This document shows, one piece after another, positions 1 through 7,690 of a DNA stretch of 35,468 nucleotides. The first letter of the stretch is position 1; each line of letters opens with the position of its first letter. The position numbers and the translations under genes are program-made. This DNA is from Elusimicrobia bacterium RIFOXYD2_FULL_34_15 (GTDB taxonomy: Bacteria; Elusimicrobiota; UBA8919). The stretch spans positions 1 through 35,468 of the forward strand of contig MGVS01000061.1 of assembly GCA_001800605.1 (NCBI GenBank), written 5' to 3'. Below the pieces are notes generated by a model, which saw nothing but the letters and a program-made list of their open reading frames with translations, had not been told where the DNA came from and searched no databases.

Positions 1-45
1 AATATTTTAGCCCATAAATTCTCCGACGGAAAAATAGTTTCGTGA
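1..45 (+). CDS. C-terminal tail of an upstream gene (partial)
   Basis: The frame starting at base 1 stays open for 14 codons and stops at TGA 43-45. The tail reads NILAHKFSDGKIVS, a composition plausible for a protein C-terminus. It ends 32 nt before the next gene's preferred start. It is too short to assign a family. The alternative is that this is plain intergenic sequence. Confidence 0.3.
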   Translation, partial: NILAHKFSDGKIVS

Positions 46-77
46 CAGGCTCAATGTTAATTATATCAGGAGGAATT

Positions 78-911
78 ATGTCTGAGCAAGAAATGGATTT
101 AAGGGATTATTTAATTGTAGTTAAGAAAAAAAAGAAAATGATTGTAAAAATAATGGTTATTGGTTTTTTGATTTCGGTTGCGATAGCTTTTATACAGCCA
201 ACGGTATACCAAACCACAGCAATAATTGAGCAGGCAAAAATTGAAAGAACGACAGTGGAAAGTGCTGAGAATTTGGAAACACTGTTTAAACAAACATTAA
301 ATCCTTTTTTAAAAATACTTGTTGAAAAGATGGCTATCCCTGAAGACAAAGCATTTAGTTTAACTCAAAGTTTTAGTATAACTGAAATAAGAGAACCTAA
401 CGCAATGAAGATATCTTCAGGTTATTTATTGATAATGGGCATGGGTAAAACACCTGAAAAGGCAAAAGAATTAGTTGATAACATATGTTCTATGATATTA
501 AAAAGGGAAAACGATATGGTTCAAGAAGCACTTTCTATAGTAAACAAAGATCTAGATGATTTAAGAGAACAAATTTTAAATATTAAAAAAGATGTAGGTG
601 AGATTGACCAAAAAATAGCTGCAAAAGAAAAGACGAATATTTTAGCACAATCATATGTATTTCAAACTATGGTTGAAGCCAAAGAAAATGCATTAAAGAG
701 GCAATTTGATTTGCAAAATAGATTAGCGTCAAAAGAAATGGAAATAAAATATTATACTAAATCAGCGATTATAGCATCATCTGCGTCACTTCCTAAAATG
801 AGGATGGCACAGAATAAATTGAAATTTGTATTAATAATAACTATCGTTTCTTATTTGGTTGCTATATTTTTAGCATTTATAGTAGATTATTTTGAAAAAA
901 ATCCATTATAA
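78..911 (+). CDS. Wzz-like chain-length determinant protein
   Basis: This is a 277-residue inner-membrane protein of the Wzz (polysaccharide co-polymerase) type, which sets chain length in Wzy-dependent polymer synthesis. A short basic cytoplasmic N-terminus (KKKKK at 16-20) precedes membrane segment 1 (about 21-40). A periplasmic region follows, charged and helical and probably coiled-coil from about 145 to 220, and then a second membrane segment near 249-267. This two-helix layout is the family hallmark, and the length is ordinary. The start at 78 is chosen because AGGAGG lies at 68-73; an in-frame GTG at 42 that overlaps an upstream stop is possible but has no such site. A second, unrelated-looking Wzz-like gene starts at 34491. 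Confidence 0.8.
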   Translation: MSEQEMDLRDYLIVVKKKKKMIVKIMVIGFLISVAIAFIQPTVYQTTAIIEQAKIERTTVESAENLETLFKQTLNPFLKILVEKMAIPEDKAFSLTQSFSITEIREPNAMKISSGYLLIMGMGKTPEKAKELVDNICSMILKRENDMVQEALSIVNKDLDDLREQILNIKKDVGEIDQKIAAKEKTNILAQSYVFQTMVEAKENALKRQFDLQNRLASKEMEIKYYTKSAIIASSASLPKMRMAQNKLKFVLIITIVSYLVAIFLAFIVDYFEKNPL

Positions 912-920
912 TAAAAACAA

Positions 921-955
921 GTAATGGGTAATGGGTAATGAGTAATGAGTAAGTA
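921..955 (+). repeat. Tandem heptamer array GTAATGR (about 5 units)
   Basis: Five consecutive 7-mers lie downstream of the wzz-like gene: GTAATGG twice, GTAATGA twice, then GTAAGTA. A second array of the same family lies at 2938-2979. Because the unit is 7 nt and contains TAA, the array puts stop codons in all three forward frames. The rest of the 912-1011 gap is A/T-rich and ends in AAGGAG (1000-1005), the ribosome site of rfbF. Confidence 0.8.
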
Positions 956-1011
956 AAGCAAATAAAACAATAACATAAAAAACATAAATTTTTAATTTTA
1001 AGGAGTAAATC

Positions 1012-1794
1012 ATGAAAGTAGTGATTCTTGCAGGAGGAAAAGGGACCAGGATTAGCGAAGAGACGCAAAATACACCTAAACCAATGATTGAAATTGGCGG
1101 TAAACCAATACTTTGGCATATAATGAAAATTTACTCTCATTATGGTTTTCATGATTTTGTAATTTGCCTTGGATATCTTGGTTATGTGGTAAAAGAGTAT
1201 TTTTCTCATTATTTTTTGCATATGAGCGATATGACATTAGATATGAGTAAAAATAAAACAATTATACATAACACTGTTTCTGAGCCCTGGAAAATAACGC
1301 TTGTCGATACAGGTCCTGAGACAATGACAGGGGGAAGATTAAAGAGGATTGAAAAATATATTGGTAATGAACCTTTTATGATGACATATGGAGACGGTGT
1401 CGCAGATGTAAATATAAAAGAACTGATTAGCGTACATAAGAAAAGTAAAAAATTAGCTACTCTTACTGCAATTCAGACTGCAGGAAGATTCGGAGTATTA
1501 GATATAGAAAAAAATAACAATGTTAAAACTTTTTTGGAAAAACCAAAAGGGGAAGGTAGCTGGATAAATTCAGGTTTCTTTGTTTTAGAACCGGAAGTTT
1601 TCGATTTTATCAAACAAGGTGATTCTACAATATGGGAAAGAGAACCTCTTGAGAATATTGCGAAGAAGAATCAGCTAAATTCGTATAAACATCCGGGTTT
1701 TTGGAAGTGTATGGATACTCTAAGAGATAAAATAGAGTTAGAAAAATTATGGGACAATGGCGAAGCACCATGGAAATCATGGAAGACATCCTAA
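1012..1794 (+). CDS. rfbF: Glucose-1-phosphate cytidylyltransferase
   Basis: This cytoplasmic enzyme joins CTP and alpha-D-glucose 1-phosphate to give CDP-glucose, the first committed step to CDP-3,6-dideoxyhexoses. The N-terminus carries the nucleotidyltransferase signature LAGGKGTR (6-13) followed by TPKPM. YGDGVADV sits near residues 126-133 and an SGFFVLEPEVF segment lies further on, all as in RfbF/DdhA. The 260-residue length matches the family. AAGGAG at 1000-1005 supports the ATG. It is followed by rfbG and, further on, rfbH, the usual partners. The stop codon TAA (1792-1794) falls inside the copy of the interspersed repeat that starts at 1784. Confidence 0.95.
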   Translation: MKVVILAGGKGTRISEETQNTPKPMIEIGGKPILWHIMKIYSHYGFHDFVICLGYLGYVVKEYFSHYFLHMSDMTLDMSKNKTIIHNTVSEPWKITLVDTGPETMTGGRLKRIEKYIGNEPFMMTYGDGVADVNIKELISVHKKSKKLATLTAIQTAGRFGVLDIEKNNNVKTFLEKPKGEGSWINSGFFVLEPEVFDFIKQGDSTIWEREPLENIAKKNQLNSYKHPGFWKCMDTLRDKIELEKLWDNGEAPWKSWKTS

Positions 1795-1925
1795 AAGAAG
1801 GCTGTCTCTGATTACACAGATTAAAAGACAGATTACACAGATTATATTAAGGATTAGGTCCTAATCGGTGCCCGCCACTGAAACGTTGGTGGGTAAATAA
1901 TCGATGTTAGAAATCTGTGAAATCG
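1784..1925 (+). repeat. Interspersed inverted repeat, copy A (GATTACACAGATT family)
   Basis: A head stem AGACATCC / GGCTGTCT (1784-1791 and 1800-1807, one mismatch) is followed by two direct arms GATTACACAGATT (1810-1822, 1831-1843). Next comes a perfect 7-1-7 palindrome GATTAGG-T-CCTAATC (1852-1866), then a GC-rich mini-palindrome (1871-1893), and an inverted arm AATCTGTGAAATC (1912-1924). The layout aligns along its length with the copy at 12539-12655. It overlaps the last codons and stop of rfbF. The function is unknown. Confidence 0.75.
1871..1893 (+). repeat. GC-rich mini-palindrome nested in copy A
   Basis: CCCGCCA (1871-1877) pairs with TGGTGGG (1887-1893) with one G-T wobble and a 9-nt loop. 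It is strikingly GC-rich against its surroundings. The homologous repeat copy at 12539-12655 lacks a counterpart, so it looks like a secondary insertion in the loop of copy A. Confidence 0.55.
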
Positions 1926-1944
1926 TATTTATTATGAGGGGAAT

Positions 1945-2919
1945 ATGAATAGAAAATTTTGGAAAAACAAAAATGTTTTGATAACCGGAAATGAAGGATT
2001 TCTTGGCAGTAATCTTACGAAAATATTGATTTCTGCTGATGCTAATATCGTGGGTTTAGATATTGAAGTTAAAAGAAAAAATACTCTTTTCAATAAAGAA
2101 GATTATAAAAAAATAGTTACTGTAAAAGGCAGTGTTGCTGATTATAATTTGGTGAAAAATATAATTTCTAAATATAAAATTGAAGTAGTTCTTCATCTTG
2201 GGGCAGAAGCAATCGTAGGTAAATGTATCAAAAATCCGCTTTTAACATTTTCTTCTAATATTGAAGGTACTTGGAATATTCTGGAAGTATGCAGAAATTC
2301 AAAAACAGTTAAGTCAATAGTTACAGCTTCAAGTGATAAAGCATATGGAAGCCATAAGATACTTCCTTATAAAGAAGATGCACCATTGCACGGTGATCAT
2401 CCATACGATGTTTCAAAAAGCTGTGCCGATTTAATTGCATATACATATTTTCACACCTATGGTTTACCTGTTGCAACAACCAGATGCGGTAATATCTATG
2501 GTCCGGGGGATTTTAACTTTTCAAGGATAGTTCCGGATACTGTAAGATGCATGATAGCGAATAAACCTATTGAGATAAGAAGTGACGGTAAATTTACGCG
2601 CGATTATGTTTTTGTTGAAGATATTGCTAATGGATATATTTTATTAGCAGAAAAGCTTCAACAGCTGAAATTAGGCGGCGAAGCTTTTAATTTTAGTGAT
2701 GAAAATCCTATTACTGTTATTGAACTGGTTAAAAGGATTTATCAAATAGCCGGTAAAAAACCTGATTACAAAATATTAAATCAAGCAAAATATGAGATTA
2801 AACATCAATACTTAGCTTCGCAAAAAGCAAGAAGAATACTTAAATGGAAACCGGAATTTACTTTAAATACCGGATTAAAGAAAGCAGTTGATTGGTATAC
2901 CAATTATTTTAATAAATAG
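1945..2919 (+). CDS. rfbG: CDP-glucose 4,6-dehydratase
   Basis: This NAD-dependent extended SDR converts CDP-glucose to CDP-4-keto-6-deoxyglucose, the branch point for dideoxy and branched sugars. The start FWKNKNVLITG with GNEGFLGS (about 15-22) is the RfbG-type Rossmann motif. SDK lies at 130-132 and the catalytic pair Y154/K158 sits in YDVSK. The segment RCGNIYGPGDFNFSRIVPD and the later RDYVFVEDIANGY are typical of the family. At 324 residues it is somewhat shorter than common RfbG proteins (about 350). AGGGGA just upstream supports the ATG. It takes its substrate from rfbF and feeds rfbH, and possibly the C-methyltransferase at 18168. Confidence 0.9.
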   Translation: MNRKFWKNKNVLITGNEGFLGSNLTKILISADANIVGLDIEVKRKNTLFNKEDYKKIVTVKGSVADYNLVKNIISKYKIEVVLHLGAEAIVGKCIKNPLLTFSSNIEGTWNILEVCRNSKTVKSIVTASSDKAYGSHKILPYKEDAPLHGDHPYDVSKSCADLIAYTYFHTYGLPVATTRCGNIYGPGDFNFSRIVPDTVRCMIANKPIEIRSDGKFTRDYVFVEDIANGYILLAEKLQQLKLGGEAFNFSDENPITVIELVKRIYQIAGKKPDYKILNQAKYEIKHQYLASQKARRILKWKPEFTLNTGLKKAVDWYTNYFNK

Positions 2920-2937
2920 TACGAAAGATTAAAATAA

Positions 2938-2979
2938 GTAACGGGTAATAGGTAACGAGTAACGAGTAAAAGGTAAATG
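2938..2979 (+). repeat. Tandem heptamer array GTAAYRR (6 units)
   Basis: Six contiguous 7-mers: GTAACGG, GTAATAG, GTAACGA, GTAACGA, GTAAAAG, GTAAATG. This is the same family as 921-955, more diverged at the 3' end. Both arrays lie just after a stop codon and are followed by a similar TAAATTTTTAAT tract. Confidence 0.8.
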
Positions 2980-3006
2980 GTTTGGAGTTTATAGATAAAA
3001 CACTAA

Positions 3007-3046
3007 ATTTTTAATCCCGCGACAAGCTCGGGACAAGATTTTTAAT
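3007..3046 (+). repeat. 22-bp GC-rich element flanked by 9-bp direct repeats
   Basis: Two related 11-mers, CCCGCGACAAG (3016-3026) and CTCGGGACAAG (3027-3037), form a GC-rich island. It is flanked on both sides by ATTTTTAAT (3007-3015 and 3038-3046). The corresponding tract after the first heptamer array (988-996) has the same 9-mer with no insert. This looks like a small insertion with a target duplication. The flanks are low-complexity, so chance is a real alternative. Confidence 0.5.
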
Positions 3047-3065
3047 TTTTAATTGGTTTTAATAC

Positions 3066-3806
3066 ATGAAAGTTATATTTTTAGGGACAAACGGCTGGTA
3101 CGATACTGAGACAGGTAATACTACCTGTATACTTATAGAGACAGATAAAGAGTTTATAATACTTGATGCAGGAAATGGATTTTACAAGATAGATAAATAT
3201 ATAAAATCTAAGAAACCAATATATCTTTTCTTAAGTCATTATCACTTAGACCACATATCTGGGTTACATATTTTAAATAAATTTAATTTCTCTCAGGGAA
3301 TTAAAATATACGGTCCACCCAATTTAAAAAAAGCAATAAATACAATAATTAAACAGCCATATTCTATGCCGTTGAAGCAGTTGAAAACTGATATAACACT
3401 TTACAATATTGACAAGAAAATAAAGTTTCCGGTAAATGTTGAATATAAGGAATTATCCCATACAGCTCTTTGCTACGGATATAGATTTTATTTAGAAAAT
3501 AAAGTAATTTCGTATTGCCCGGATACGGCAATGTGTGATAACTTGTTTTTACTTGCAAAGAATGCCGGTTTATTGATAACTGAATGTTCATATAAAGTAA
3601 ATAAAGATGTTAAAAGCTGGCCGCATTTAAATCCTCAGAAAGCAGCATATTTAGCAAAAAAATCTAACGCTAAAAAATTACTATTAGTTCATTTTGATCC
3701 TAATATTTACAAAACTCTAAAGGAAAGAAAAGAAGCACAGATAATAGCAAGTAAAGTTTTTAAAAATACAGTTGCTGCATCAGATAATTTGAGTGTAAAA
3801 ATTTAA
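3066..3806 (+). CDS. Metallo-beta-lactamase-fold hydrolase (RNase Z-like group)
   Basis: This is a 246-residue cytoplasmic metal-dependent hydrolase; its substrate is not known. The metal motif HxHxDH is present as H58-Y-H60-L-D62-H63 after a hydrophobic strand. Further candidate ligands are a His in LSHTAL (about 133), an Asp in the CPDTA segment (about 156) and a His in LLVHFDP near 210. The pattern resembles the RNase Z/arylsulfatase-like subgroup, but the length is too short and the setting wrong for a tRNA-processing enzyme. Its stop is only 3 nt before mhpF, so it is probably co-translated with the aldolase pair and may act on an acyl or lactone intermediate. That last point is inference. 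No strong ribosome site precedes the ATG. Confidence 0.8.
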   Translation: MKVIFLGTNGWYDTETGNTTCILIETDKEFIILDAGNGFYKIDKYIKSKKPIYLFLSHYHLDHISGLHILNKFNFSQGIKIYGPPNLKKAINTIIKQPYSMPLKQLKTDITLYNIDKKIKFPVNVEYKELSHTALCYGYRFYLENKVISYCPDTAMCDNLFLLAKNAGLLITECSYKVNKDVKSWPHLNPQKAAYLAKKSNAKKLLLVHFDPNIYKTLKERKEAQIIASKVFKNTVAASDNLSVKI

Positions 3807-3809
3807 ATA

Positions 3810-4679
3810 ATGAAAAAAGTTAAAGTTGGAATTATCGGAACAGGGAATATCGGCACCGATTTGCTAGTTAAAATACAAAGATCGGAAATACTTGAATGCG
3901 GGATTTTTGCAGGCAGGAGCAAGGATTCGAACGGAATCAGAAAAGCAGAGCAAATGGGAGTTAAGACTTCAAGTGAATCTATAAAATATATTCAAGATAA
4001 TCCTGATTGCTGCGAGATTGTATTTGACGCTACATCCGCAAAAATACATTTATATAATGCGCCGATTTTGAAAAGTTTAAAAAAGTATGCAATTGACTTA
4101 ACTCCTTCCCAAGTCGGCAAGATGTGTGTTCCTGCAATAAATATGGCAGAGTGTCTTAACTCGGATAATATCAATCTTATAACTTGCGGCGGCCAGGCGA
4201 CAATTCCAATTGCATACGCAATAATGAAAGTCCATCCTGAAATAGAATATATTGAAATCGCTGCTAGTATTTCGTCCAAATCAGCAGGTCCGGGTACCAG
4301 GGCAAATATTGATGAGTTTACTCAGACGACCAGAGATGCGATAACAGAATTTACCGGTGTAAAGAGCGCTAAAGCAATTATCGTACTAAATCCTGCCGAA
4401 CCGCCTGTTTTAATGCACAACACAATTTATGCAAAAATAGAAAATCCAAATATTGAAAAACTTCATATTGAAATCACGGCAATGGCTAAGAAAATTCAAA
4501 AATATGTTCCCGGTTTTAAAATAACGCTCGGGCCGGTAGCAGAAAATAACAGGGTAACTACAATGGTTGAGGTTGTCGGTTTGGGGGATTTTTTGCCAAA
4601 ATATTCCGGAAATCTTGATATAATAACGTGTGCAGCAGTAAATATGGCAGAAGAATACGCAAAAAAGAAGATACTATAA
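3810..4679 (+). CDS. mhpF: Acetaldehyde dehydrogenase (acylating), MhpF/DmpF family
   Basis: This enzyme interconverts acetaldehyde + CoA + NAD and acetyl-CoA + NADH, normally as the tight partner of the aldolase encoded next. The N-terminal Rossmann motif is VGIIGTGNIGTD (about 6-17). The catalytic cysteine is C126 in LITCGGQATIP, the family signature. The segment SSKSAGPGTRANIDEFTQTT also matches. At 289 residues it is slightly shorter than most MhpF proteins (about 310). The mhpE-like gene follows after 15 nt, as in catabolic operons, but no upstream catabolic genes (hydratase, meta-cleavage enzymes) are present and the neighbours are sugar genes. Working in the reductive direction to supply acetaldehyde is an inference. 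Confidence 0.9.
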   Translation: MKKVKVGIIGTGNIGTDLLVKIQRSEILECGIFAGRSKDSNGIRKAEQMGVKTSSESIKYIQDNPDCCEIVFDATSAKIHLYNAPILKSLKKYAIDLTPSQVGKMCVPAINMAECLNSDNINLITCGGQATIPIAYAIMKVHPEIEYIEIAASISSKSAGPGTRANIDEFTQTTRDAITEFTGVKSAKAIIVLNPAEPPVLMHNTIYAKIENPNIEKLHIEITAMAKKIQKYVPGFKITLGPVAENNRVTTMVEVVGLGDFLPKYSGNLDIITCAAVNMAEEYAKKKIL

Positions 4680-4694
4680 GAAGAGGCATAATCT

Positions 4695-5741
4695 ATGGAT
4701 AATAAACTCATTTTTTTTGATTCAACTTTGCGTGACGGTTCTCACGCTGTAAGCCATAAGCTTGAAGCTGAAAATATAAAAAATTATTGCAGGGAAATAG
4801 ATGAGGCGGGTTTATATACCGTAATTGTCGGCCATGGCAATGGTCTTGGCGCTTCTTCTTTGCAGGTTGGGCTATCCGCACTTACAGATAATGAAATGCT
4901 TGAAACCGCTCACCGGGAACTTAAAAAAACTAAATTGGGAGCATTTTTAATACCCGGTTTTGGTACGATAAAAGAAAACTTAAATCCGGCTATTGATAGA
5001 GGAGTTGAATTATTTTGCGTTGCAGTTCATTGTACAGAGGCAGATGTTACCAAGCAGCATATAGAATACATAAGATCTAAGGGAAAGGAAGCATATGGTA
5101 TATTGATGATGTATCATATGGCTACTAAAGAACGGCTTTTGGAAGAAGCGTTAAAAATGCAGAGTTACGGAGCACAAGGTGTAATTCTAATGGATTCTGC
5201 AGGAGCTTCGGTTCCAAAATTAGTATCAGATACAGTCAGATATTTTGTTGATCATTTAAAAGTTAGAGTAGGTTTTCATGCTCATAATAATCTTGGTCTT
5301 GCAATTTCAAATTCGTTGATAGCAATAGAGTCAGGTGCTGCTATTATTGATGGTACTGTTCGAGGTTTTGGGGCAGGAGCGGGTAATTGCCAGCTTGAAG
5401 TTTTATCAGGACTTCTCTCGAAATTGGAAATTGAAACAGGTCTTGATTTATATAAATTGATGGATGCAAGCGATCATGTTGTTGCAAAAATGATGAAAAC
5501 ACCGCAGGAAATAACATCAATGAGCTTAATCAGCGGTCTTGCCGGTGTTTTTTCCGGTTTTGCAAATAATGTAAAAAAGGCAGCTATAAGATTTAAGGTT
5601 GATCCAAGAGATATTTTTATGGAATTGGGACGCAGAAAGATAGTAGCAGGACAGGAAGATTTCATTGTTGATGTTGCTATGTATTTGGCAAGTAAAAAAG
5701 GTTCTGAAGAAGAAAGTTACGATATTGAATCATTATTATGA
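4695..5741 (+). CDS. mhpE: 4-hydroxy-2-oxovalerate aldolase, MhpE/DmpG family
   Basis: This class II pyruvate aldolase reversibly joins pyruvate and acetaldehyde to 4-hydroxy-2-oxovalerate, channelling the aldehyde to or from MhpF. The HMGL-like TIM barrel begins with STLRDGSHAVSH, which holds the expected R13, metal-binding D14 and base H17. The other metal ligands H195 and H197 lie in GFHAHNN. GTVRGFGAGAGNCQLEV and a C-terminal helical domain complete the family pattern. The length (348) is normal. AAGAGG (4681-4686) precedes the ATG by 8 nt. All catalytic residues I can place are intact, so activity is expected; whether the aldehyde is acetaldehyde cannot be read from the sequence. The stop TGA (5739-5741) overlaps the first bases of the next repeat. 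Confidence 0.9.
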   Translation: MDNKLIFFDSTLRDGSHAVSHKLEAENIKNYCREIDEAGLYTVIVGHGNGLGASSLQVGLSALTDNEMLETAHRELKKTKLGAFLIPGFGTIKENLNPAIDRGVELFCVAVHCTEADVTKQHIEYIRSKGKEAYGILMMYHMATKERLLEEALKMQSYGAQGVILMDSAGASVPKLVSDTVRYFVDHLKVRVGFHAHNNLGLAISNSLIAIESGAAIIDGTVRGFGAGAGNCQLEVLSGLLSKLEIETGLDLYKLMDASDHVVAKMMKTPQEITSMSLISGLAGVFSGFANNVKKAAIRFKVDPRDIFMELGRRKIVAGQEDFIVDVAMYLASKKGSEEESYDIESLL

Positions 5742-5871
5742 TATTGTTGGAAAACCCAACAATATCTGATTACACTGATTAAAGCAAGATTACACAGACC
5801 TGCCTGACGGTAGGCAGGTTAAGGCACGATTGTAGTATCTGTGTAATCGTTTTTTAAAATCTGTGTAATCG
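5740..5871 (+). repeat. Interspersed inverted repeat, copy C
   Basis: A perfect 11-bp head stem GATATTGTTGG / CCAACAATATC (5740-5750, 5756-5766, loop AAAAC) starts at the aldolase stop codon. Arms GATTACACTGATT (5768-5780) and GATTACACAGA (5789-5799) follow. A GC-rich palindrome (5798-5819) forms the centre, and two inverted arms ATCTGTGTAATCG lie at 5837-5849 and 5859-5871. The whole can fold into one large hairpin. No T-tract follows the head stem, so it is not a canonical intrinsic terminator. Confidence 0.75.
5798..5819 (+). repeat. GC-rich mini-palindrome nested in copy C
   Basis: ACCTGCCT (5798-5805) pairs perfectly with AGGCAGGT (5812-5819) around a 6-nt loop GACGGT. It sits at the centre of copy C, where copy B (12539-12655) has only AT-rich sequence. 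It differs in sequence from the palindrome in copy A. Confidence 0.65.
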
Positions 5872-5896
5872 TCTTTTAAAAGTGAGGTATTGAAAA

Positions 5897-7681
5897 ATGA
5901 GAGTTGCAGATTTTATCTTCAAATATTTAACTGACAGAGGTACTGATACTGTTTTTATGGTTTCAGGCGGACAAGCGATGTTTCTTGTTGATGCAATTTA
6001 TCAAAATAAAAAACTAAAGCCGATTTGTACACATCATGAACAGACCGCCGGAATGTCGGCTGATGCATACGGAAGAATAACCGGTAAGTTAGGTGTTGTG
6101 TTGGTTACCGCAGGGCCTGGTTCTGTGAATGTCATGAATGGTCTTGTCGGAGGTTGGACTGATTCGTCGCCAATGATAATTATATCGGGACAGTCTGCGT
6201 TATCTCACGTTAAATATCAGCAAGAGCATCCGGTAAGACAATACGGTATTCAGGGCATAAATATAAAACCTCTTGTTGAGAAAGCTACAAAATATTTTAT
6301 AACAGTTGATGATCCCGCTAAAATATTGTATTACATCGGCAAGGCATATTATCTTGCTTTAAGCGGCCGTCCGGGACCTGTATGGATTGATGTACCTTTG
6401 GATATACAAAAGATGGAAGTACCGGTTCATTTATTAGAAGAGTTTATGCCGCCAATTGAAAATACTAATAATAGTCTATTAAAAGAACAAGTTTTTAGTA
6501 CATTGAAACTTTTGAATAATTCGAAAAGGCCTGTTTTCGTAGTCGGGCAGGGTGTACGTTTGGCAAATGCTGTTAGCGAATTTTCAGAAATATGTGAAAA
6601 GTTAAATATACCGGTAATCACATCCAGGCTGGGAATTGACCTTATAAATAGCGATAATGAATTATATGTCGGCCGTCCGGGTAACTACGGAGAAAGGTCT
6701 GCAAACTTTGCAATCCAGAATTCAGACTTAATAATTTCTGCCGGTTGCAGGCTCGCTTCTGCGCTTGTCGGGCATGATCCTAAAAATTTCGGTAAATTTG
6801 CTAAAAAAATAGTTGTTGATATTGACAAGGAAGAACTGGATAAACCAGGTGTAAATATCGACTTGAAAATTCACAACGATGTTAAACGTTTTTTTACTGA
6901 GATATTAAAACAAATTAAAGCATCCGAAGTTCCTGATTTTACCGGATGGATTAAACAATGTAATCATTGGAAAAAAACATATCCTGTAGTTTTGCCTTCC
7001 TACAAAAAAGAAAAACCTATTAATTCATATTATTTTACTGATAGATTATCGGAAATATCTAAGAAAGAGGATATGATAATCGTTGATACTGGTACTTGTT
7101 TCCATGTTGCATGCCAGGCATGGAAAATAAAAAAAGGTCAGAGATTTTTAACTACAGGCGGTCTTTCTTCAATGGGCTGGTGGGTAGCCGGAATAGGTGC
7201 TTGCATTGCAAACGATAGGAAACGAACCATAGTTATTACCGGTGACGGAAGTTTGCAGATGAATATTCAGGAATTTGCAACTATTAAACATAATAAATTA
7301 CCGATAAAGGTTTTTATTTTTAATAATAACGGATATTTGCTTATAAGACACACGCAAAAAAACTTTATGGAAGGAAGATTATTGGGCGAAGGACCGGATA
7401 CGGGAGTTTGGTGTCCGGATTCATTAAAGATTGCACAGGCATACGGAATAAAAGGTGTAAGAATAAATTCAGTAAAAGAAGTTGATTCAAAAATTAAGGA
7501 AGTTATGGATTCGTCAGGGCCTGTAATTTGTGATGTTATGACACCGGAATGGCAGTTGATTATCCCGAGAATATCTTCGGAAAAAAGACCAGATGGTACT
7601 TTGGTTTCAAAACCTTACGAAGACATGTTTCCGTTTCTGGATAGAAAAATTTTGAAGAAAGAAATGGTTGCTGAATCATAA
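5897..7681 (+). CDS. Thiamine-diphosphate enzyme, acetolactate synthase/YerE-like
   Basis: This is a 594-residue ThDP-dependent enzyme of the pyruvate oxidase/acetolactate synthase superfamily. It has an N-terminal pyrimidine-binding domain with catalytic E48 (HHEQTAG), a middle domain (about 200-330), and a C-terminal PP-binding domain with GDGS at 449-452 and NNNG at 476-479. In Yersinia the related YerE decarboxylates pyruvate and adds the two-carbon acyl group to C-4 of CDP-4-keto-3,6-dideoxyglucose, giving the branched sugar yersiniose. Its place between the aldolase pair and rfbH fits that class better than branched-chain amino acid synthesis; no small regulatory subunit (IlvN) is present. 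The donor may be pyruvate or 4-hydroxy-2-oxovalerate. GTGAGG precedes the ATG. Confidence 0.85.
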   Translation: MRVADFIFKYLTDRGTDTVFMVSGGQAMFLVDAIYQNKKLKPICTHHEQTAGMSADAYGRITGKLGVVLVTAGPGSVNVMNGLVGGWTDSSPMIIISGQSALSHVKYQQEHPVRQYGIQGINIKPLVEKATKYFITVDDPAKILYYIGKAYYLALSGRPGPVWIDVPLDIQKMEVPVHLLEEFMPPIENTNNSLLKEQVFSTLKLLNNSKRPVFVVGQGVRLANAVSEFSEICEKLNIPVITSRLGIDLINSDNELYVGRPGNYGERSANFAIQNSDLIISAGCRLASALVGHDPKNFGKFAKKIVVDIDKEELDKPGVNIDLKIHNDVKRFFTEILKQIKASEVPDFTGWIKQCNHWKKTYPVVLPSYKKEKPINSYYFTDRLSEISKKEDMIIVDTGTCFHVACQAWKIKKGQRFLTTGGLSSMGWWVAGIGACIANDRKRTIVITGDGSLQMNIQEFATIKHNKLPIKVFIFNNNGYLLIRHTQKNFMEGRLLGEGPDTGVWCPDSLKIAQAYGIKGVRINSVKEVDSKIKEVMDSSGPVICDVMTPEWQLIIPRISSEKRPDGTLVSKPYEDMFPFLDRKILKKEMVAES

Positions 7682-7690
7682 TAGAAGTTT

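Noticed and set aside
42-77. GTG start at 42 (or ATG at 54) for the first Wzz-like gene, overlapping an upstream TGA
   Set aside because: AGGAGG at 68-73 sits right before ATG 78, and the extra residues do not resemble a Wzz N-terminus.
1784-1925. Direct GATTACACAGATT arms as a possible CRISPR array
   Set aside because: Only two arms per site with 8-nt gaps, inverted arms nearby, no spacers of regular length and no cas genes.
3810-5741. mhpFE as a fragment of an aromatic-degradation operon
   Set aside because: No hydratase, hydrolase of the meta-cleavage type or dioxygenase is nearby, and both flanks are sugar-nucleotide genes in the same orientation.
5740-5766. Perfect 11-bp hairpin as an intrinsic terminator
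   Set aside because: No T-tract follows the stem; the sequence continues directly into the interspersed repeat.
5897-7681. Biosynthetic acetolactate synthase IlvB
   Set aside because: No IlvN small subunit or other ilv genes; position between the aldolase pair and rfbH points to a YerE-type role.
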